Of a stretch of 64,000 nt of DNA, positions 26,189 to 35,791 are shown piece by piece. The DNA is from SKHV01 sp963678565 (GTDB lineage: Bacteria > Bacteroidota > Bacteroidia > Bacteroidales > Prolixibacteraceae). Each line of letters starts with the position of its first letter. The stretch's first letter is position 1. The translations under genes and the position numbers were made by a program. The stretch lies in the NCBI GenBank assembly GCA_963678565.1, contig OY782875.1, forward strand, positions 1,488,001 through 1,552,000, written 5' to 3'. The notes below the pieces were generated by a model. It did no database searches. It was not told where the DNA came from and was given only the letters and a program-made list of their open reading frames with translations.

Positions 26189-27404
26189 ATGAGACTCAAA
26201 GGAAAACATATTATTCTAGGAATAACAGGAAGTATAGCTGCCTATAAGGCGGCTACTCTTTTACGTGGCCTAATCAAAGATGGTGCGGAAGTGCAGGTGG
26301 TAATTACCCCTGCCGGAAAAGAATTCATTACTCCTGTTACGCTTTCGGCTTTATCCCAAAAACCGGTGATTAGTGAATTCTTTGGAGCCAACGATGGAAC
26401 TTGGAATAGTCATGTTGATTTGGGAATGTGGGCCGATTTAATGATTGTAGCACCAGCATCTGCTTCTACAATGGGGAAAATGGCACACGGAATTGCTGAT
26501 AATATGTTAATTACAACTTATCTTTCGGCAAAGTGCCCGGTAATGATTGCCCCGGCCATGGATTTGGATATGTTTCAACATCCGTCTACTCAAAAGAACC
26601 TCGAAATTCTTACTTCTTACGGAAACATTATAATTGAACCTGAGTCGGGCGAACTGGCAAGTGGTTTAATTGGAAAAGGCCGAATGCAAGAGCCTGAAGA
26701 AATCCTCGAAGTGGTCGTGAAATATTTCGATCAAAAAAAAAAAACTCCTAAATAAAACATTTTTAGTTACCGCCGGACCAACATTTGAGAAAATCGATCC
26801 GGTTCGTTTTATCGGGAATCAGTCCTCGGGTAAAATGGGTTTTGCGATTGCCGAAACTTTAGCTACGCATGGAGCAAAAGTGCATTTGGTAGCAGGCCCG
26901 GTTCAACAAGAAATTGTGCATCCCAACATTGCTCGTATCGATATTCAAACAGCACAAGAAATGTACGAGCATTCGATTATTTTATTTCCAAAGTGCGATG
27001 GTGCTGTAATGTGTGCTGCGGTGGCTGATTTTACACCTGTTGTAAAAGAAGATAAAAAGGTGAAACGGGGGAAAGAAAACTACTCGATCGAGTTACAACC
27101 CACTAAGGACATTGCTGCTGCATTAGGAAAGCAAAAATCGACAAAACAATTGTTGGTTGGCTTTGCATTAGAAACTAACGACGAGCGTTTAAATGCGCTA
27201 AAGAAATTGGAGAAAAAGAACCTCGATTTTATCGTTTTAAATTCATTGAATGATAAAGGGGCTGGTTTTGGTGTTGATACCAATAAAATTTCCATTATAG
27301 ACCGTAGTAACAAACAGACTGATTTTGAGCTAAAAACAAAAAAAACAGTTGCTATCGATATTGTAAACAGAATAATTGAAGAGCTAAATCGTTTAACTGA
27401 TTAA
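26189..27404 (+). CDS. coaBC: CoaBC (PPC decarboxylase / PPC synthetase), interrupted by a frameshift at A12
   Basis: Two steps of coenzyme A synthesis. The first frame (26189-26755, 188 codons) is the flavin decarboxylase CoaC half: GITGSIAAYKAA at the start, the active-site His in NSHVDLG, and APAMD (PAMNxxM-type loop). It ends prematurely with KKTPK and stop. The next frame reads KKKLLNKTFLVTAGPTFE, then the CoaB half with GNQSSGKMG and NSLND, to 27404. Removing one A from the run at 26733-26744 joins the halves into a 404-residue protein, the normal CoaBC length (E. coli 406). The CoaB frame has no early ATG: the first is at 26835, after the conserved nucleotide-binding loop. So the gene is full length but one base out of frame. 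Confidence 0.9.
26733..26744 (+). repeat. Homopolymer A12 at the coaBC frameshift
   Basis: Twelve consecutive A follow GATC in the linker between CoaC and CoaB. Eleven A would keep one reading frame through both halves; twelve leads to a stop at 26753-26755. The run offers a slippery A_AAA_AAA context for polymerase or ribosome, and is also a classic place for sequencing error. Confidence 0.9.
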
Positions 27405-27458
27405 GATTATTTGTTAGTTTTACCTTTACTTGTGATTCAATAATCTCAAAGACAAAAA

Positions 27459-28364
27459 TTGTTTGTGAAGAAATCCATTTTCATATTATTAATTTGTTGC
27501 ATTTCACTGACTTTAAAAGCGCAGGAGTTACGTTGCAGTATTAGTATAAATGCAAGTAAACTACCAAGTGCAAACAAGGAAGTATTTCAGTCGATGCGTA
27601 CCGATTTGACTGAATTTATGAATAATAAAGCATGGACAAATCATGTATACACCAATGATGAGCGAATTCAGTGCAGTTTTAATATTCAAATTTCACAACA
27701 AATTTCTTCGAATAAGTACAAGGCAACCTTAACTGTGCAGAGCAAACGCCCTGTCTATAATTCATCGTATGAAACCACTCTTCTGAATATTCAGGATGAA
27801 AATTTCACTTTTGAATATCAAGAATATCAGGCAATTGAATTTAACGAAACAAGTAACAAGGATAATTTGACAAGTGTTTTAGCGTACTATGCTTATGTAA
27901 TTCTTGGCTACGATTACGATACTTTTTCATTAACCGGAGGAACTGAATACTTTGAGAAAGCACGCCAAATTGTATCGAGTATGCAAAATGTAAGTGAACA
28001 AGGATGGAAATCGCACGAGTCGGATTACAACAGATATTGGCTGGTCGATAATATTTTGAACAAGTCTTATTCAGGCTATAGAGCCGGAATGTTTAAATAT
28101 CACAGAGAAGGATTAGATGTGATGTCGGAACAAGTAGAAAGTGGCCGAGCCAACATTTTACAAGCATTAAGAAGTATTCAGCGTGTATTTCGTTCAAAAA
28201 GTAAATTATATATTCTACAAACTTTTTACGATGCAAAAAGCGCCGAATTAGTTTCAATATTTAGCGAAGGAAATCAAGACGAAAAAGATCGTATGGTTAA
28301 AATTATGACCGAAATCGACCCTACGAATTCTTCCCGTTACGAATCAGTTTTAGAAAACGATTAA
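27459..28364 (+). CDS. porD: Type IX secretion protein PorD (DUF4835)
   Basis: A 301-residue periplasmic protein with a signal peptide (ending LKAQ). It matches the DUF4835/PorD family: ASKLPSANKEVFQSMRTDLTEFMNNKAWT near the start, LAYYAYVILGYDYDTFSLTGGTEYFEKA in the middle, then SGYRAGMFKYHREGLDVM. PorD is needed for the type IX secretion system in gliding and pathogenic Bacteroidota. Its place between coaBC and recN is the usual one. The three T9SS-tagged products in this window fit an active system. Confidence 0.82.
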   Translation: MFVKKSIFILLICCISLTLKAQELRCSISINASKLPSANKEVFQSMRTDLTEFMNNKAWTNHVYTNDERIQCSFNIQISQQISSNKYKATLTVQSKRPVYNSSYETTLLNIQDENFTFEYQEYQAIEFNETSNKDNLTSVLAYYAYVILGYDYDTFSLTGGTEYFEKARQIVSSMQNVSEQGWKSHESDYNRYWLVDNILNKSYSGYRAGMFKYHREGLDVMSEQVESGRANILQALRSIQRVFRSKSKLYILQTFYDAKSAELVSIFSEGNQDEKDRMVKIMTEIDPTNSSRYESVLEND

Positions 28365-28374
28365 TTCTCACTAG

Positions 28375-30030
28375 ATGCTTTCATCACTATTAATTAAGAA
28401 TTATGCAATCATCGATGAGCTGAATGTTCAATTCAACAAAGGCTTTAGTGTGATTACTGGCGAAACCGGAGCAGGAAAATCAATTGTGTTGGGTGCTTTA
28501 TCGTTAATTATTGGACAGCGAGCCGACACTTCTTCGTTAAAAGATTCAGCAAAAAAATGTGTTATCGAAGGTCGGTTTAATACCGCAGAGCAAGTTGGTT
28601 TTAAAAACTTTTTCGAAGCGCATGATTTAGATTATTTTCAGCCAATTATCCTTCGAAGAGAAATTGTACCTTCAGGAAAATCACGAGCTTTTGTAAACGA
28701 TACTCCGGTTCAGTTAACTGTTCTAAAAGAGATTGGCTTGCAGTTAATTGATATTCATTCTCAGCATTCGAATTTAGAATTGAGTAAGCGTGAATTTCAA
28801 CTGAACGTAATTGATTGGTATGCAAATAATTTTGATATAAAAGAAAAATATTTCGAGGCTTACTCAAAGTTAAAGCAAAGTCAAAAAGAATATAAAAAAT
28901 TAATTGAGTTTGAATCGAAAGAGAAGGCTGATTACGACTATAATTTATTTCAATTTGAGCAACTCGAAAAATTGGGATTGAAAGCAGGAGAGCAGCAAAA
29001 ATTAGAGGAGGCTCAAGAATTATTAACGCATTCTGAAGAGATCAAAGAAGGATATGTAAATGCATTCCAAACTTTAGATAACGAGGAATTCTCATTGGTT
29101 TCAAAAGTAAAAGATGCTGTAACAATCTTATCAAATTTAAGCAATTATTCTGCCGATGCGTCGGACTTACACAAACGCTTGGAAAGTGTTTATTTTGAAT
29201 TGCAAGATGTTGCTAATGAGTGCGATGCTCAAGCAGATGGTATAGAACACGATCCTGAAAAATTGGAATTAATCAATCAGCGACTAGATGCCATTTTTAC
29301 CTTGCAGCAAAAGCATGGCGTTGCAAGTGTTGAAGAGCTGCTGAGAGAGCAAGACATTTTAGATAGCAAATTGCAAGCTGTTGCCAGTTTCGATCAGGAA
29401 AAGGAAAAATTATCAGCTAAAATTCAAAAGCAGGTGGAAACAACTTCGGTACTCTCTCAAAAACTTAATAAATCAAGATCAAAGGTTTTAAAGGAGTTGG
29501 AAGATTTAATTTCAGACTATTTGCATCAATTGGGGATGCCCAATGCAAAGTTGAAAATTGAGTTGAATACTTTGGATTCTTTTACTACCAATGGGCTAGA
29601 TGAAGCTGTTTTTATGTTTGCAGCCAATAAAGGCTCGCGCTTGGAGGAAATAAATAAAGTTGCTTCGGGAGGGGAAATGTCGCGATTGATGTTGTCGATT
29701 AAAACAGTGGTTGCTAAATCAAAGGAATTGCCTGCTATTGTATTTGATGAAATTGATACCGGAATTTCGGGAGAAACAGCAAAACGAATGGCTGAAATCT
29801 TGAAGGTGATGTCGGGGTACATGCAAGTAATTAATATTACACATTTACCACAAATTGCATCCAATGCCGATTGGCATTATCAGGTTTATAAAAACGATAC
29901 TCAGACTGGCGTTGAGTCGGGTATGCGCTTATTAGATGCGAACGAGCGTATTGTTGAAATTGCAAAAATGCTAAGTGGTGAAAATCCGAATGATGCAGCT
30001 ATTGATAATGCCAAATCGCTATTGAAATAA
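28375..30030 (+). CDS. recN: DNA repair protein RecN
   Basis: A 551-residue SMC-like ATPase used in double-strand-break repair. Walker A GETGAGKS lies at 29-36; two coiled-coil arms fill about 150-370; the ABC signature VASGGEMSRLMLS and Walker B PAIVFDEIDTGISG are in the C-terminal part, followed by the His switch NITHLPQIA. Length is normal (E. coli 553). It starts 10 bases after porD and ends the bamD-rpoZ-coaBC-porD-recN block. Confidence 0.96.
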   Translation: MLSSLLIKNYAIIDELNVQFNKGFSVITGETGAGKSIVLGALSLIIGQRADTSSLKDSAKKCVIEGRFNTAEQVGFKNFFEAHDLDYFQPIILRREIVPSGKSRAFVNDTPVQLTVLKEIGLQLIDIHSQHSNLELSKREFQLNVIDWYANNFDIKEKYFEAYSKLKQSQKEYKKLIEFESKEKADYDYNLFQFEQLEKLGLKAGEQQKLEEAQELLTHSEEIKEGYVNAFQTLDNEEFSLVSKVKDAVTILSNLSNYSADASDLHKRLESVYFELQDVANECDAQADGIEHDPEKLELINQRLDAIFTLQQKHGVASVEELLREQDILDSKLQAVASFDQEKEKLSAKIQKQVETTSVLSQKLNKSRSKVLKELEDLISDYLHQLGMPNAKLKIELNTLDSFTTNGLDEAVFMFAANKGSRLEEINKVASGGEMSRLMLSIKTVVAKSKELPAIVFDEIDTGISGETAKRMAEILKVMSGYMQVINITHLPQIASNADWHYQVYKNDTQTGVESGMRLLDANERIVEIAKMLSGENPNDAAIDNAKSLLK

Positions 30031-30076
30031 AACGAGACAAACAAGACAATCTTTTTTTTGTTGATTCTCAATTATT

Positions 30077-30658
30077 TTATTTCCCTTTTCTCAAAAACTT
30101 CCCTTTTGCCGGAAGCATTGCACCGAGTTTTTTATTTACAAACTTTACGTCTTCAATCGTGTAGAACGCGTTCGGGTTGTATTCTAAAATCATTTCGGTT
30201 ATTTGCTTTAAATCGGCTCGGTTTACGATGCTATATAAAATACTTACTTCACCATTTTTTCCGGTTGCTTTGTGGTTGGTAATTCCATATCCGGCTTGGC
30301 GGAGTGCCACAATAAGCTGGTTGGCGGGTTTGGCTGTAATAATTTGAATGCGCACAATTCCCATTGCAATTTTTTCTTCTATAATAATTCCAATATAGTT
30401 ACCTGCGGCAAATCCTCCGGCATAGGCAGCCATGTTGACATAATTATCAAGGGTTTGCATTATTTTTCCAATGGCCATCACCCAAACAAAAATTTCAATA
30501 AAACCGATAAGCGGTGCAATGCTTTTATTCCCTTTTGAAATCATCGAAATACGAAACGTTCCTAAGGTTACATCGATAATTCTGGCTAGGAAGATTAATA
30601 TGGGGATTATGAAAGTATTGAAAAGGTTCGAATCGAAAAATTGAGAAAAGTTTTCCAT
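30077..30658 (-). CDS. UPF0316 membrane protein (DUF5698/DUF2179)
   Basis: A 193-residue protein with three N-terminal transmembrane helices (about 13-32, 46-65 and 73-92; ARIIDVTLGTFRI and FIEIFVWVMAIG are typical of DUF5698). A cytosolic DUF2179 domain follows (about 100-175), a small alpha/beta ligand-binding module also found at the end of YitT proteins. Function is unknown. Convergent with recN and downstream of prfC on the same strand. Confidence 0.82.
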   Translation of the reverse strand: MENFSQFFDSNLFNTFIIPILIFLARIIDVTLGTFRISMISKGNKSIAPLIGFIEIFVWVMAIGKIMQTLDNYVNMAAYAGGFAAGNYIGIIIEEKIAMGIVRIQIITAKPANQLIVALRQAGYGITNHKATGKNGEVSILYSIVNRADLKQITEMILEYNPNAFYTIEDVKFVNKKLGAMLPAKGKFLRKGK

Positions 30659-30769
30659 CGTAATATCTTTTTTCGGAATATACTAAATCTTTAATTGGCT
30701 ACCTAAAAGGCGGAGGCATAAAAAAAGCTTCTCAAAATTGAAAAGCTTTCTATTGTATTTTTATGTTTT

Positions 30770-32344
30770 TTAAAACTCTGAGGTAAAATGAAATTCAATA
30801 TCATCAAAGTCTTGCTGCGCCATTTGCAAAATAAATGAAGAGTCGGCCATGAAAACATCCCGACCATATTTATCTTTGGCCATTCGCTGCAGTTTTCTTC
30901 TTCTAAATTCATCAATTCTTTGTTCGTCTTCACTTTTAATCCAACAAGCTTTGTGCATTTGAATGGGTTCAAAACGACATTTAGCACCATATTCATGCTC
31001 TAAACGGTATTGAATTACTTCGAACTGAAGTTGTCCGACGCAACCAATAATTTTACGTCCGTTAAACTGACTGGTAAACAACTGTGCAACCCCTTCGTCC
31101 ATCAACTGATCAATTCCTTTTTCCAATTGCTTAGTCTTCATTGGATCGGCATTTTCGATGTATCGGAACATTTCGGGTGAGAAACTAGGCAAACCTTTGT
31201 AGTTGAGCGCTTCTCCTTCGGTTAGGGTGTCGCCAATTACAAAATTCCCGGTATCAGGAACACCAATAATATCACCCGGAAAAGCCTCGTCAATGGTTTC
31301 TTTTTTTGAAGCCATAAAAGCAGTAGGTGCCGAAATTCTGAAATTTTTATTCAGGCGCATATGTTTATAGAACTTATTTCGTTCGAAACGACCTGAACAA
31401 ACTTTCACAAAGGCAATACGACTGCGATGATTCGGATCGATATTGGCATGGATTTTAAAAACAAATCCGGTGAAATTTTCTTCGTTAGGTTCTACAACTC
31501 TTTCAACTGCCTTACTTGGTTTTGGAGCCGGCGCAATTCGTAAGAAACTATCTAAAAGTTCTTGTACTCCAAAGTTATATAAGGCACTTCCAAAGAACAC
31601 AGGAGCAATGCTTCCCGATAAATAAGCTTCATTATCAAAGTCAGGATAAACACCTTCGATTAATTCTACATCTTCGCGCAAAACATCTGCATCGTTGCCA
31701 ATGTACTTTTCTAATTCAGGAGACGATAAATCTTCAAACTGAATTCCCTCTTCAATTTCCTGAACATTTGGATTGAAGACCTTTAAACTTTTGTTGAATA
31801 TATTATATACGCCTTTAAAATCTGGACCATTATTGATAGGCCAGCTTAAAGGACGTGTTTCAATTTGTAGTTGTTTGTCGACATCTTCGAGTAAGGTGAA
31901 AATATCGCCCGTTGGACGGTCCATTTTATTAATAAAGATGATCACCGGAGTTTTTCGCATCCTACAAACATTCATGAGTTTTTCGGTTTGTGGCTCTACT
32001 CCTTTGGCGGCATCAATTACGATAATAACACTATCAACGGCAGTTAGTGTTCGGAAGGTATCTTCTTGGAAATCTTGGTGACCCGGTGTATCCAAAATGT
32101 TTACTTTGTAACCATCGTATTCAAAACCCATCACCGATGTGGCAACAGAAATTCCACGCTGACGCTCAATTTCCATAAAATCGGAAGTCGCTGTTTTCTT
32201 AATCTTATTGCTTTTTACAGCTCCTGCAACACGAATCGCTCCACCAAAAAGTAATAACTTCTCGGTTAAAGTTGTTTTTCCGGCATCAGGGTGACTTACA
32301 ATCGCAAAGGTTCTGCGACGTTTGATTTCGCTTTGTATACTCAT
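30770..32344 (-). CDS. prfC: Peptide chain release factor 3 (RF3)
   Basis: A 524-residue translational GTPase that recycles RF1/RF2 after termination. The G1 loop SHPDAGKTTLTEK lies at 17-29, then switch II DTPGHQDFQEDTFR and NKMDRP; the RF3-specific C-terminal domain follows. The ATG at 32344 fits the family start (MSIQSEIKRRRTFAIVSHPD). A longer frame to 32401 would run across the -7 promoter element. Confidence 0.95.
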   Translation of the reverse strand: MSIQSEIKRRRTFAIVSHPDAGKTTLTEKLLLFGGAIRVAGAVKSNKIKKTATSDFMEIERQRGISVATSVMGFEYDGYKVNILDTPGHQDFQEDTFRTLTAVDSVIIVIDAAKGVEPQTEKLMNVCRMRKTPVIIFINKMDRPTGDIFTLLEDVDKQLQIETRPLSWPINNGPDFKGVYNIFNKSLKVFNPNVQEIEEGIQFEDLSSPELEKYIGNDADVLREDVELIEGVYPDFDNEAYLSGSIAPVFFGSALYNFGVQELLDSFLRIAPAPKPSKAVERVVEPNEENFTGFVFKIHANIDPNHRSRIAFVKVCSGRFERNKFYKHMRLNKNFRISAPTAFMASKKETIDEAFPGDIIGVPDTGNFVIGDTLTEGEALNYKGLPSFSPEMFRYIENADPMKTKQLEKGIDQLMDEGVAQLFTSQFNGRKIIGCVGQLQFEVIQYRLEHEYGAKCRFEPIQMHKACWIKSEDEQRIDEFRRRKLQRMAKDKYGRDVFMADSSFILQMAQQDFDDIEFHFTSEF

Positions 32345-32366
32345 TATCGTTTCTTTTAACGGTGCG

Positions 32367-32374
32367 CAAAAATA
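32367..32374 (-). promoter_or_regulatory. -7 element for prfC
   Basis: TATTTTTG on the minus strand is an exact TAnnTTTG match 22 bases upstream of the ATG at 32344. It decides the prfC start. Confidence 0.55.
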
Positions 32375-32714
32375 GATATAATCGAGTAAAGTAGAAAGCA
32401 ATTGGTTAAAAGAACTTTAAATAACAATTGGACGATACGATCTTTCACATATGAGAATTACTGTTATGTTTCAAATTAAATATGGAAAAGGAAAACATAG
32501 AGAATTTTAGAAGTCTTTAATAATAGTTAATTGTTTAATAGCATTTAAGTGAGAGATATAACTTTTCTGAAACAATATGCCATGGTAGGTTGTTAACTTG
32601 TTTCGGAGATACCTAAATCTGATTTAATCGAACTATATTGAATATTTGATGATCAGTAGAACTTTCTGAACGGCAGTAATTGCCGCAAAATCAATTAACT
32701 AAAAGAAAAATATT
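32375..32714. other. Divergent intergenic region prfC / desaturase
   Basis: About 340 AT-rich bases with no convincing ORF. The only structure I see is a short inverted repeat, CGGCA / TGCCG with a 5-base loop, at 32673-32687, about 30 bases before the desaturase start. It could be a leader hairpin or an operator. Confidence 0.4.
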
Positions 32715-33734
32715 TTGAATTTTAAAGAAGTGGGGAAGCGAGTTGATAACAGTTGGATGAAGATTGTCCAAAATTATAATCAGCCGGTAGCATGGAAGAG
32801 TTGGTGGCAAGTGATTAATTCATTTGTACCTTATATTGGATTATGGGTAGCCATGTATTATTCATTGGCCGTATCGTATTGGTTAACGCTATTATTATCG
32901 GTTGTTGCAGCTGGATTTCTAGTGAGGATATTTATCATCTTTCACGATTGTGGACATGGTTCATTTTTTAAATCGCAGCGCTTGTCAAAAATTGTAGGGA
33001 TTCCGGCAGGGTTAATGGTGTTTACACCTTATCATCGTTGGCATAAAGATCACCTAATTCATCATCAAACGGTTGGGAATTTAGATAAACGAGGAATTGG
33101 TGATGTAAATACTTTAACAGTTGAAGAGTATTTGAAATTGCCTAGATTTAAGCGATTAATGTATCGAGTATATCGTCATCCAATTTTATTATTGATCATT
33201 GGTCCGTTCTTTTTGTTTACGGTGCTTTATCGTTTCCCAAAACGAATTCATGATAAAAAAGAGAAGCTTTATACACATTTAACTACACTGGCCGCTGTTG
33301 CTATGGTTGTTGGATTGTCGTTATGGATGGGAGTGCTCCCATACTTGATGATTCAAATTCCGGTGCTTTATATTGCTGCAGTGCATGGAACCTGGTTGTT
33401 TTATCTGCAGCATCAATTTGAAGATGTAAAATGGACGCGCGGAGCAGATTGGGACTATAAAACGATGGCGCTTGAAGGTAGTTCATATTTGAAATTGCCG
33501 AAAGTAATTCAGTGGTTTACTGGGAATATTGGTTTTCATCATATTCATCATTTAAGCCCACGAATACCAAATTATCATTTGGAAAAATGTTACAATGATA
33601 ATCCCGATTTTCATATTAAAAAGCCATTAACATTCTTTACTGCTTTAAAGTCATTAAAGTATCGATTGTGGGATGAAAAAAAGCAACGATTGGTTAGTTT
33701 CCGTTTTGTGAAATTAAACTACAGTAAATACTAG
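32715..33734 (+). CDS. Membrane fatty acid desaturase
   Basis: A 339-residue integral-membrane di-iron desaturase. The three His boxes are complete: H77-DCG-H81, HKDHLIHH (H113, H116-H117) and GFHHIHH (H275-H276, H278-H279). An extra His (LQHQFED, H233) is also typical. Hydrophobic pairs lie at about 33-75 and 155-225. Box style and length suggest a DesA/omega-6-like acyl-lipid desaturase; position specificity cannot be told. The frame starts at a TTG (32715); an ATG at 32757 would remove 14 residues. Confidence 0.9.
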   Translation: MNFKEVGKRVDNSWMKIVQNYNQPVAWKSWWQVINSFVPYIGLWVAMYYSLAVSYWLTLLLSVVAAGFLVRIFIIFHDCGHGSFFKSQRLSKIVGIPAGLMVFTPYHRWHKDHLIHHQTVGNLDKRGIGDVNTLTVEEYLKLPRFKRLMYRVYRHPILLLIIGPFFLFTVLYRFPKRIHDKKEKLYTHLTTLAAVAMVVGLSLWMGVLPYLMIQIPVLYIAAVHGTWLFYLQHQFEDVKWTRGADWDYKTMALEGSSYLKLPKVIQWFTGNIGFHHIHHLSPRIPNYHLEKCYNDNPDFHIKKPLTFFTALKSLKYRLWDEKKQRLVSFRFVKLNYSKY

Positions 33735-33763
33735 GAAACAAATTTTTTGAAATAGAAATAAAA

Positions 33764-33793
33764 AAGGGTAATTGACATTCAATTACCCTTTTT
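33764..33793. terminator. Bidirectional terminator between desaturase and helicase
   Basis: A perfect inverted repeat GGGTAATTG (33766-33774) / CAATTACCC (33780-33788), 5-base loop, with A5 and T5 runs, between two convergent genes. Confidence 0.9.
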
Positions 33794-33803
33794 CTATTTT
33801 GTA

Positions 33804-35012
33804 TTATCGTTTCCCCTTTTTCTTTTTGTAGAAACGCTTGTTTGTATTGTTTGCTTTCTGATTTGCCTTCCAAACCGGAGAGGCTCCGATTGATTCGGGA
33901 GTGGGTAATTTCAAAATTTCAGCGTTAATCAGCTTTTCAATTCTGCTAAACTTAAACATATCATCTTCGTTGATGAATGTGATTGCAACGCCTGTTGAAT
34001 CGGCTCGCGCAGTACGTCCAATTCGGTGCACATAATCTTCGGCATCATTGGGTACATCGAAATTAATAATCAGCTCAATGCCTTTAATGTCGATTCCGCG
34101 GCTTACAACATCGGTGCCAATTAATATTCGAGTTTGCTTGGCTCTGAAACGTGCTAATACATCTTCGCGTTCGCGTTGTTCCAAATCTGAAGAGATTCCT
34201 TCAACCGAGTGTTTTTTCCGTTTTAATTGCTGCACAATTTTCGAAACATTCGATTTGGTTGAGGTGAAAATTAAAATGCTTTTGTATTCTGGTTTATCGG
34301 CGATTAAATTATTAATCAAGCTAATTTTATTAGGATCAAAAGTAAGGTAGGCAAGCTGTAAAACTCCTTCGGCCGGCTTTGATAATTCAATTTGAATTTC
34401 AACGGGGTTTGTAAGTAAGTCGTTTGCCATCTTTTTAATCTTGGGTGCCATGGTAGCACTAAAGAGTAGGGTCTGTCTTGTTTTAGGCATAAACGATACA
34501 ATTTTCATGATATCGTCATAAAAGCCCATATCTAACATCCGATCGGCTTCATCTAATATTAGATGCTTTAAATTGTTCAGGTTTACTCGGCCTGTATTCA
34601 GGTGCGAAATTAATTTCCCGGGTGTGGCAACCACAATATTGGTATGACTGCTTAAGGCATTGTTTTCGGTTGTCCAACCTTTTCCATCACCTCCTCCATA
34701 AATGGCAATTGAGTTTACCGATGTGAAATAGGAAAATCCTTGAATTTGCTGATCGATTTGCATTGCCAGTTCCCGAGTTGGAACAATGATAATCGTATTA
34801 ATCGAATCGCTTGGGTTTTGGCTAATTTTATGAAGTACGGGAAGCACAAAGGCCGCTGTTTTACCAGTTCCTGTTTGTGCAAAACCTATTACATCTTTAT
34901 TATTTAAAATTTCAGGTATTGCTTTTTCCTGAATAGGAGTCGCTTTACTAAATCCCATAAATGAGATTGCATCTAAAACATCATCACTTAAATCAAATTC
35001 ATCAAAATACAT
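33804..35012 (-). CDS. DEAD-box RNA helicase (RhlE-like)
   Basis: A 402-residue ATP-dependent RNA helicase. Q motif FSKATPIQEKAI (21-32), Walker A AQTGTGKT (45-52), DEAD at 154-157, SAT in LLFSATMAPK (motif III), and HRIGRTARA (motif VI) are all present. The short basic tail (KKKKGKR) resembles RhlE-group helicases, which act in ribosome assembly, RNA decay or cold adaptation. It appears monocistronic. Confidence 0.93.
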   Translation of the reverse strand: MYFDEFDLSDDVLDAISFMGFSKATPIQEKAIPEILNNKDVIGFAQTGTGKTAAFVLPVLHKISQNPSDSINTIIIVPTRELAMQIDQQIQGFSYFTSVNSIAIYGGGDGKGWTTENNALSSHTNIVVATPGKLISHLNTGRVNLNNLKHLILDEADRMLDMGFYDDIMKIVSFMPKTRQTLLFSATMAPKIKKMANDLLTNPVEIQIELSKPAEGVLQLAYLTFDPNKISLINNLIADKPEYKSILIFTSTKSNVSKIVQQLKRKKHSVEGISSDLEQREREDVLARFRAKQTRILIGTDVVSRGIDIKGIELIINFDVPNDAEDYVHRIGRTARADSTGVAITFINEDDMFKFSRIEKLINAEILKLPTPESIGASPVWKANQKANNTNKRFYKKKKGKR

Positions 35013-35048
35013 TAAAAAGGGATTTATATTATTTGGTATCTTATTATT

Positions 35049-35789
35049 CTATGCATCAAGTAAAAACTTGGTAGCCATTAAAATTATTGCTAAAATTAAT
35101 ACAATTTTAACGACTTTCTCACCTTTTTTGATGGCAAGCTTCACAGAAATCCATGCACCTATTGCATTTCCTACAGAAAGTGCGATTGCATAAAACCATT
35201 CTACCTTGCCACTAAGTACAAAAACAAGCAAAACAGGTAAGTTATAGATCGTAACAATTAACACTTTATGCATATTTACCCGTATTAAATCAACTGACAT
35301 TAAATAGCGAATTGCAGCCATTATTAGAAAGCCAACTCCAACTTGAATGAAACCACCGTAAAACCCAATGGCAAACATGGCAGGGTAAATGAGCACACTT
35401 TTCTTTGCTTGCTCAACTTTTTGCTTCTTTTTGGGGATAAGCAAAGTAATTAAAATGAAAATCATCACGATGGCGAGCAGTTTCTGAAATAACTCGTTAC
35501 TGATGTTTACGGAGTATATGGCACCTACAATTGCACCCGGAATTGCACAGGCTGCTAATACTAAGCTTGTTTTTAAATCCGAAAATTTCTCTGATTTAAA
35601 GGCAAGAGAGCCTGTTCCTGTTGCCACAACAATTCCCACTCGATTGGTGGCATTGGCTACAGTTGGTTCAATTCCTAATAAAATCATAGTTCCTAAAGTG
35701 ATCATAGATCCACCTCCGGCCATCATATTAATAAAACTTGCTGCTGCTCCAGCCAGCAGAATTAAAAGTGCCATTTCCCATTGAGGCAT
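35049..35789 (-). CDS. TauE/SafE-family transporter
   Basis: A 246-residue inner-membrane protein with about seven to eight hydrophobic helices in two halves, each beginning with a glycine-rich signature (AGAAASFINMMAGGGSM near 13-27 and GFYGGFIQVGVGF near 137-149). This is the TauE/SafE fold, used for export of sulfite, sulfoacetate or other organic anions. The beta-barrel gene ends 2 bases upstream, so the two are co-transcribed; the pair may move one anion across both membranes. The substrate is unknown. Confidence 0.85.
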   Translation of the reverse strand: MPQWEMALLILLAGAAASFINMMAGGGSMITLGTMILLGIEPTVANATNRVGIVVATGTGSLAFKSEKFSDLKTSLVLAACAIPGAIVGAIYSVNISNELFQKLLAIVMIFILITLLIPKKKQKVEQAKKSVLIYPAMFAIGFYGGFIQVGVGFLIMAAIRYLMSVDLIRVNMHKVLIVTIYNLPVLLVFVLSGKVEWFYAIALSVGNAIGAWISVKLAIKKGEKVVKIVLILAIILMATKFLLDA

Positions 35790-35791
35790 AT

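Noticed and set aside
26835..27404. CoaB as a separate gene starting at this ATG
   Set aside because: The ATG lies after the conserved GNQSSGK loop, so such a product would lack part of its nucleotide site; the frameshifted fusion explains the data better.
32345..32401. Longer N-terminus for prfC
   Set aside because: The extra 19 codons cover an exact -7 promoter element and have no match in RF3 proteins.
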